Shown here piece after piece: positions 59,686 to 64,000 of a stretch of 64,000 nucleotides of DNA. Below the pieces are notes generated by a model. The model worked only from the letters and a program-made list of their open reading frames with translations. It had not been told where the DNA came from and did not search any database. The stretch comes from CALXCT01 sp964422185. GTDB taxonomy: Bacteria; Bacillota; Clostridia; Oscillospirales; Oscillospiraceae. The stretch's first letter is position 1; every line of letters begins with the position of its first letter. The position numbers and the translations under genes were made by a program. The DNA lies in assembly GCA_964422185.1 (NCBI GenBank), contig CAYRAG010000003.1, positions 16,458 to 80,457 of the forward strand, read 5' to 3'.

Positions 59686-60327
59686 TCAGCCCTTCTTGGA
59701 AAGGAGATACTTCTTGGCGACATCCGCCGCGTCGCTGGCGTTGGAGGTGTATGCATCCGCGCCGACCTCGTCCGCGAACTGCTGGCTGACCGGTGCGCCG
59801 CCGATCATGATGTAGTACTTGTCGCGCACGCCGGCAGTCTCAAACGCCTTGATGACATCGCCGATAGCCGGCATGGTGGTGGTCAGAAGAGCGGAAGCGC
59901 ACACGATATCGGCGTTGACTTCCTCGGCCTTCTCCACGAACTTCTCGTCAGGCACATCAATGCCCAGGTCGTAGACCGTGGCGCCGATGCCCTTCATCAT
60001 GATGGCGACGAGGTTCTTGCCGATGTCGTGCAGGTCGCCCTTGACGGTGCCGATGACGACGGTGCCGATGGTCTCGATGCCGGACTCGCTGAAGAGCGGC
60101 TCGATGATCTTGATGCCGGCGGACATGGCGCGGGACGCGACGAGCATCTCGGGAACGAAGATCTTGCCGTCGCGGAAGTCATCGCCGATAATGCCCATCG
60201 GCGCGATGAGTCCCTGCTCCAGGATCTCCTTGACGGGAGCCCCTTCCTCGAGCCCCTTGGTGACGAGTTCCTTTACCTGCTTTGCTTTGCCTTTCTGTAC
60301 GGCGAGAGATAATTCAGCGTAATCCAT
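59686..60327 (-). CDS. mtaC: methanol-specific corrinoid protein
   Basis: 213 residues, ATG at 60327 with AGGAGG 10-11 bases upstream. The N-terminal helical cap (LSLAVQKGKAKQVKELV) and the B12-binding Rossmann domain with TVKGDLHDIGKN (DxHxxG, the cobalt-ligand His) and CASALLTTTMPAI. It carries the methyl group between MtaB and the pathway methyltransferase. It is the first gene of mtaC-mtaB-cobW. An upstream open frame to 60459 has no family similarity. Confidence 0.95.
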   Translation of the reverse strand: MDYAELSLAVQKGKAKQVKELVTKGLEEGAPVKEILEQGLIAPMGIIGDDFRDGKIFVPEMLVASRAMSAGIKIIEPLFSESGIETIGTVVIGTVKGDLHDIGKNLVAIMMKGIGATVYDLGIDVPDEKFVEKAEEVNADIVCASALLTTTMPAIGDVIKAFETAGVRDKYYIMIGGAPVSQQFADEVGADAYTSNASDAADVAKKYLLSKKG

Positions 60328-60386
60328 AGTCAAGCAGCCTCCTAAAAAAGTTGATAGCATTATTTTAGGGGCAACCGGCGGAGTTG

Positions 60387-60396
60387 TATTGCAATA
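60387..60396. promoter_or_regulatory. small palindrome upstream of mtaC, possible activator site
   Basis: TATTGCAATA is a perfect 10-base palindrome about 60 bases upstream of the mtaC ATG in the promoter region. No clear sigma-A hexamer pair was found, consistent with an activator-dependent promoter. Weak, position-based call. Confidence 0.3.
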
Positions 60397-60531
60397 TCCT
60401 TGGACATTTTTGACTTGAATTTGGGAAATAATCCGGCGCTTATCCGGGCCTGGGCGCATTCTTCCGGCGGAATCGAAAAATATTGAAAATTATTTGCACT
60501 ATTTTTGGCAGCTGTGCGGAGGAAGACAAAT

Positions 60532-60561
60532 ACCCCGGAGCGTGTGATGCCGCTCCGGGGT
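60532..60561 (-). terminator. hairpin after the metal ABC permease gene
   Basis: ACCCCGGAGCG and CGCTCCGGGGT form an 11-bp stem with an 8-base loop; the minus-strand tail is ATTTGT, so termination may be partial. Confidence 0.6.
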
Positions 60562-60590
60562 GTTTTGATCTCTGCCTGGGGAAAGCCGGC

Positions 60591-61439
60591 TCAGGCGGCG
60601 CGTTTGCGGAAGAGGAAAGAGACGGCGAAGATGGCCGCCAGAACCAGCGTGATGCACGCGCCGGTGGAGCTCCCGATGAGATAGGACAGCTGCAGTCCGA
60701 TCAGACCCGCCGCCACCGCGAACAGGAGGGAGAGCAGGTGATACTGGCGCATGTTCTGCGCCAGGTTCCGCGCCGCGGCGCCGGGCAGCACCAGCAGGGA
60801 GTTGATCACCAGCAGGCCGACCCAGGGCATGGTGATGGTGACGACCACCGCCACGGCGCAGGAGAACAGCGTCACCTGGGCGGTCACCCGGATGCCGCGG
60901 CTGTCCGCCAGAGTGGGGTTGACGGAGGAGAGCATCAGCGGGTTGAACGAGCACAGCCACAGGATGACGACCAGCAGCAGAATGATGGCCAGAATCCCGA
61001 TTTTCCCCGGCGAGACCGAGAGGATGTCCCCGATGAGGTAGCTGTTATACTTGGAGAAACTGCCCCCGTTCAGGGTGGCGATGAAAATCCCCAGCGCCAC
61101 GGCAGCGGAGGAGAAGACCCCGATCACCGTGTCGCTGGCCAGCTTCGTGTGTCTCTGGACAAAGGTGAACAGCAGCGCCAGCACAACCGCGAAGATCACA
61201 GCGCACCAGAGGGGATCCACCAGTCCGCACAGGGTTCCGATGGCGATGCCGGTAAATGCGGAGTGGCCCAGCGCGTCGGAGAAGAAGCTCATCCGGTTGG
61301 CGACGACCATGGTGGACAGAAGTCCGAACAGCGGGGAGATGACGAGAATCGCCAGCAGGGCGTTTTTCATGAAGTACATCCCGTCCGCCCTGGCCCAGTC
61401 CAGGGGGAGCAGGGAGACGATGGCATACCAGGTTTCCAT
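60591..61439 (-). CDS. zinc/manganese ABC transporter permease
   Basis: 282 residues (a GTG one codon upstream is possible) with about eight hydrophobic helices. It matches the ZnuB/AdcB/MntB family: MSFFSDALGHSAFTGIAIG is the conserved cytoplasmic loop that contacts the ATPase, and TMPWVGLLVINSLLVLPGAAARNL follows later in the fold as two adjacent blocks. GGAGG precedes the start, which abuts the ATPase stop. Metal choice among zinc, manganese and iron is inferred from family. Confidence 0.92.
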   Translation of the reverse strand: METWYAIVSLLPLDWARADGMYFMKNALLAILVISPLFGLLSTMVVANRMSFFSDALGHSAFTGIAIGTLCGLVDPLWCAVIFAVVLALLFTFVQRHTKLASDTVIGVFSSAAVALGIFIATLNGGSFSKYNSYLIGDILSVSPGKIGILAIILLLVVILWLCSFNPLMLSSVNPTLADSRGIRVTAQVTLFSCAVAVVVTITMPWVGLLVINSLLVLPGAAARNLAQNMRQYHLLSLLFAVAAGLIGLQLSYLIGSSTGACITLVLAAIFAVSFLFRKRAA

Positions 61440-62215
61440 CACAGCACCTCCCCGCCCAGATCGAGGTGGAAGACGGACTGGAACTCCGGCGAGGTGAGCA
61501 CCTCCCGGGCGGTTCCCACTTTCAGCACGGACTGCCTGAGCAGAATGACCTTGTCCGCGTACTGGCCCAGCGTGGCGAAGTCGTGGGTGGACAGGAGAAT
61601 GGACAGATCAAAGACGGATCGGATCTCGTCCAGCATGTCCATCAGCTGGCGCTCTCCCTCGATATCCACGCCGGACATGGGCTCGTCCAGGAGCAGCACA
61701 TGGGGGAGCGGCTCCAGGGCCATGGCCAGCAGCACCCGCTGAAGCTCGCCGCCGGAGAGCGTGCCGACCCGCTTGTCTATCAGCTCCGTGGCGTGGACAC
61801 GATCCAGGCAGGCGAGCACTTTCTGACGCAGCGTTTTGGAGACCGGCAGGAAGACCGGCCGCCTGCTGATGGAGGCGGCGAACAGGTCGAGGACGCTCAC
61901 CGGATCCCCGGAATCGAAGCTGGGACTCTGGGGCACATAGCCCACCAGGGGCCGGGTGCGCCTGCCGCCGGCACGCTCAAACCGGATCTCCCCGGTGTGG
62001 GGGATCTGGCCGAGAATGGCGCGGAACAGCGTCGTCTTCCCGGCGCCGTTCGGCCCGATGATGGCCACGATCTGTCCGCAGTGGATGTGGATGTCCACAT
62101 CCTGGAGCAGATTCTGATCGGCCATCGTCACGGACAGACCCCGAATCTGGAGACAGCAGGCGTCGCTGCAGCTGCTCCCGTGATGGATGGTGGGGTGGAT
62201 TGCGGAATGAGTCAT
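61439..62215 (-). CDS. zinc/manganese ABC transporter ATPase with His/Cys-rich N-terminus
   Basis: 258 residues. Walker A GPNGAGKTT, Q-loop YVPQSPSF, signature LSGGELQRV, Walker B VLLLDEPMSGVD, switch His STHDF. Before the usual start is a 22-residue tail with five His/Cys-type ligands or more (HSAIHPTIHHGSSCSDACC), rare for this family and a plausible metal-sensing or -binding element. Its ATG overlaps the binding-protein stop by 4 bases and its stop touches the permease start. Confidence 0.93.
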   Translation of the reverse strand: MTHSAIHPTIHHGSSCSDACCLQIRGLSVTMADQNLLQDVDIHIHCGQIVAIIGPNGAGKTTLFRAILGQIPHTGEIRFERAGGRRTRPLVGYVPQSPSFDSGDPVSVLDLFAASISRRPVFLPVSKTLRQKVLACLDRVHATELIDKRVGTLSGGELQRVLLAMALEPLPHVLLLDEPMSGVDIEGERQLMDMLDEIRSVFDLSILLSTHDFATLGQYADKVILLRQSVLKVGTAREVLTSPEFQSVFHLDLGGEVL

Positions 62216-63132
62216 GGTGCGGTTTCCTCCATCGCCTGGTAAATCTCGGTCATATTCCCGTCAATGGCGTCCAGATAGGGGGTAAGCCCGTCCCCGCCGC
62301 CGCTCATCACCATGGACAGAACCCGGACTTCCGCGCCGGTCTCCCGGGCAATCGCCTGGGCGGAGGTGTCGGATCCGTTGACCTCCGCGAAGATCGTGCT
62401 CAGCCGGTATTCCCTGACCAGATCGGCGATCCCGGCCAGATCCCGGGCGGTGGCGGTGCTCCCCTCATCCTCCTCGATGGCGGCGAGGATGGTCATGCCG
62501 AAAGCGTCCGCCAGGTAGGAAAATCCGTCGTGGAAAGTGACCAGCTGAGGGCTTTCCCGCCCGGCAAGCTTCTCCGCCCAGGTGTCCCGGAGCTCCTCCA
62601 GCCGCGCCACGGCCGACTCCGCGTTGGCCTGATACAGCTCCGCCTGATCGGGATCCAGCGCGCACATGCCGTCTGCCAGATTCTGCACCATCTGCGCGGC
62701 CCGCAGGGGATCCATCCAGATATGGGGATCGAACGCCGACTCGCCGTGTTCCTCTTCCTCCGAGGAGGGCAGCAGATCCACGCCGGCGGAGCAGTCGATG
62801 CGCTCTGCAGGGGAAGTGGCCAGCGCGTCGTCCATGAAGTCCTCAAGACCGACGCCGCTGAGGGCGATGACATCCGCACGATCCAGCAGTTTCATGTCCC
62901 GAACCGTCAGTGTGTAGTTGTGGAGGCAGCTGATGGACTGGTTGACGAGCGCGGAGACCGAGACGCCCTGCGCGCCCTCCGTCACCGCGGTGGCAAAGCA
63001 GTAGACCGGGTAGGTTGTCGCCACGACCTGGATCGCGCCGTCGTCCTCCGCCGGTGCGCCGGCGCAGCCGGGCAGAACCGCCAGCAGTGCGCAGCAGGCC
63101 AGTAAGATGATCATTCGTTTCGCTTTACTCAT
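62212..63132 (-). CDS. zinc/manganese ABC transporter substrate-binding lipoprotein
   Basis: 306 residues, ATG at 63132. The signal peptide has a lipobox (AVLPGC). The cluster A-I fold is clear: VVATTYPVYCFATAV, SCLHNYTLTVRDMKLLDRADV (first His), FDPHIWMDPLRAAQM (second His), LVTFHDGFSYLADAFG (third His) and TIFAEVNGSDTSA. The His-rich loop of many ZnuA proteins is replaced by an acidic SSEEEEHGE. It binds Zn or Mn outside the cell. No good ribosome site precedes the ATG, and a transposase fragment ends inside its first codons. Confidence 0.92.
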   Translation of the reverse strand: MSKAKRMIILLACCALLAVLPGCAGAPAEDDGAIQVVATTYPVYCFATAVTEGAQGVSVSALVNQSISCLHNYTLTVRDMKLLDRADVIALSGVGLEDFMDDALATSPAERIDCSAGVDLLPSSEEEEHGESAFDPHIWMDPLRAAQMVQNLADGMCALDPDQAELYQANAESAVARLEELRDTWAEKLAGRESPQLVTFHDGFSYLADAFGMTILAAIEEDEGSTATARDLAGIADLVREYRLSTIFAEVNGSDTSAQAIARETGAEVRVLSMVMSGGGDGLTPYLDAIDGNMTEIYQAMEETAP

Positions 63133-64000
63133 GTTGAAACATACCACGCTGACTTTGTGTGTCAGGGACTGCGGATACCGGTTCAAAACCCAGTTTTGAC
63201 AAAACCTCAAGTTCCGGTTTGCGGCGGTTCCTGCATTTCCATCCGTCTCCACTGCGGACCATCTTCAGGGCGCGGGCCATGAGCAGGATGTCGTCCACAG
63301 ACCGGGTATCATCATGGAGCAGTCCGACCGCTGACCGCAGTCTATGATCCATCTGGCCGGCAACCAGCATGACAAACGCCAGGCCCTGCGCACAATCGGG
63401 ACTGTGCGCCATCAGGCCGTCCAATTCCGCGCCGGGTATCCCGAAGCGGCGGGGTATCTCCGGCTCCAGGCGGTTTTGATACCGGCGGAAAATCTCATCC
63501 GGCGGAAGCGGCGCGTTGCTCTGGAGGACAGAAACGCCGGACATCTCTGTCCATTGCCCATCTCTCTCCGAAGGGAACCCCCGGCTGCCGGACAGCGCAT
63601 TTTCCCCGCGGTTTTGCGGATTTCTCCCGTTTTCACCGGCCTCCCGGAACACATGGATCTGTTCCGTGTCGGAGATCTTTATGGAGCTGTATTCCACCCT
63701 TACGCGGGACTCCCCGGACTGAACATGGAAATCCCCGTCAAACCGGGGATCATGTACGGCGCTTTTCTCATGCCCGGCAGGGGAGGGAATCGGGATGATA
63801 TACCGGTTTCCGCTGGACGAGAGGAGACTCAGGTTCTTTTTGCTGTAGAGCTCCCGATCCACAATAAGGAGGATGTCCCGGAAGTTCCACTGTGCCATGA
63901 GTTCCTCCAGGGTGGATTCGCCGCCGCGGAGCGTCCGTGAGAACAGAGGCATTGCGCAGTCCGGATCATAACCCATGAGGAAATGAACCGGAAGATGCGG
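63125..64000 (-). CDS. IS4/IS1634-type transposase, C-terminal part, continues past the right edge
   Basis: The frame is open from the right edge, so the N-terminus is missing. The visible 291 residues include PVHFLMGYDPDCAMP, DILLIVDRELYSKKNLSLL (second acidic residue; usual DRG is DRE), RYIIPIPS, and the YREK-region YQNRLEPEIPRRFG where Tyr, Arg and Glu are in register but Lys is Ile. The C-terminal stop (63125) lies within the first codons of the downstream metal-binding lipoprotein gene, so the element's 3' end has replaced or supplied that gene's upstream region. Full-length status is unknown. Confidence 0.75.
   Translation of the reverse strand, partial: PHLPVHFLMGYDPDCAMPLFSRTLRGGESTLEELMAQWNFRDILLIVDRELYSKKNLSLLSSSGNRYIIPIPSPAGHEKSAVHDPRFDGDFHVQSGESRVRVEYSSIKISDTEQIHVFREAGENGRNPQNRGENALSGSRGFPSERDGQWTEMSGVSVLQSNAPLPPDEIFRRYQNRLEPEIPRRFGIPGAELDGLMAHSPDCAQGLAFVMLVAGQMDHRLRSAVGLLHDDTRSVDDILLMARALKMVRSGDGWKCRNRRKPELEVLSKLGFEPVSAVPDTQSQRGMFQHE

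Overview
The window looks like a contig from an uncultured, GC-rich, anaerobic member of the Clostridia (Firmicutes). The evidence is Gram-positive style Shine-Dalgarno sites (AGGAGG) before most genes, consensus sigma-A promoters with 16-18 bp spacers, a tRNA-sensing T-box leader, an L10 leader, the rpmG-secE-nusG-rplK-rplA-rplJ-rplL order, rubrerythrin, PyrK-dependent dihydroorotate dehydrogenase, a mannose-type PTS and a corrinoid methanol methyltransferase pair. Three 100-N gaps are present. One of them (35647-35746) is flanked by an exact 55-base duplication, as expected from a short-read (metagenome-type) scaffold.

Layout. 1-4.9 kb: purine operon on the minus strand (purE-purC-purF-purM-purN-purO-like), with a promoter and an attenuator-like hairpin before purE. 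The PurF lacks the Cys nucleophile of its glutaminase half. 5-6.9 kb: a glycosyltransferase and a PAP2 phosphatase, divergent. 7-10.6 kb: ribosomal protein/NusG cluster. 10.8-15.4 kb: a lipoprotein and a mannose-family PTS (EIIA, B, C, D) with a BtpA/SgcQ-type barrel protein. 15.4-18.6 kb: trpCBA behind a tryptophan T-box, running directly toward the PTS. 19-24.6 kb: transposase-derived genes around ruvX, a PrsA/SurA-like foldase, a candidate 6S RNA and a DUF1292 gene. 24.8-32 kb: a class A penicillin-binding protein, then marR plus a heterodimeric ABC exporter. 32-36.8 kb: class II aldolase, a probably PPi-dependent phosphofructokinase, a YbjQ-like protein, a TIGR04076 protein and an SRAP protein. 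36.9-38.3 kb: modA behind two complete Moco-type riboswitches in series, each with its own terminator. 38.5-45.7 kb: pyrC-pyrF-pyrK-pyrD with a phosphatase-acetyltransferase fusion and a YgiQ radical SAM protein. 45.8-52.6 kb: an island of transposase-like genes, several lacking catalytic residues, around rubrerythrin. 52.6-56.4 kb: housekeeping genes (yqeG, endonuclease-IV-like barrel, pepP, efp, CD1247-type). 56.7-60.3 kb: a PocR-AraC regulator facing mtaC-mtaB and a CobW-like protein whose GTPase motifs are destroyed. 60.6-63.1 kb: a zinc/manganese ABC importer, abutted by a transposase fragment that runs off the right edge.

The most unusual material is: (i) the tandem riboswitch-terminator units before modA; (ii) a set of intact ORFs derived from five transposase families, most of which keep DNA-binding regions but have lost catalytic residues; (iii) the degenerate CobW-like protein co-transcribed with methanol methyltransferase genes; and (iv) the Cys-less PurF. 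Family assignments and catalytic-residue comparisons were made by eye from memory of the families, without database searches.
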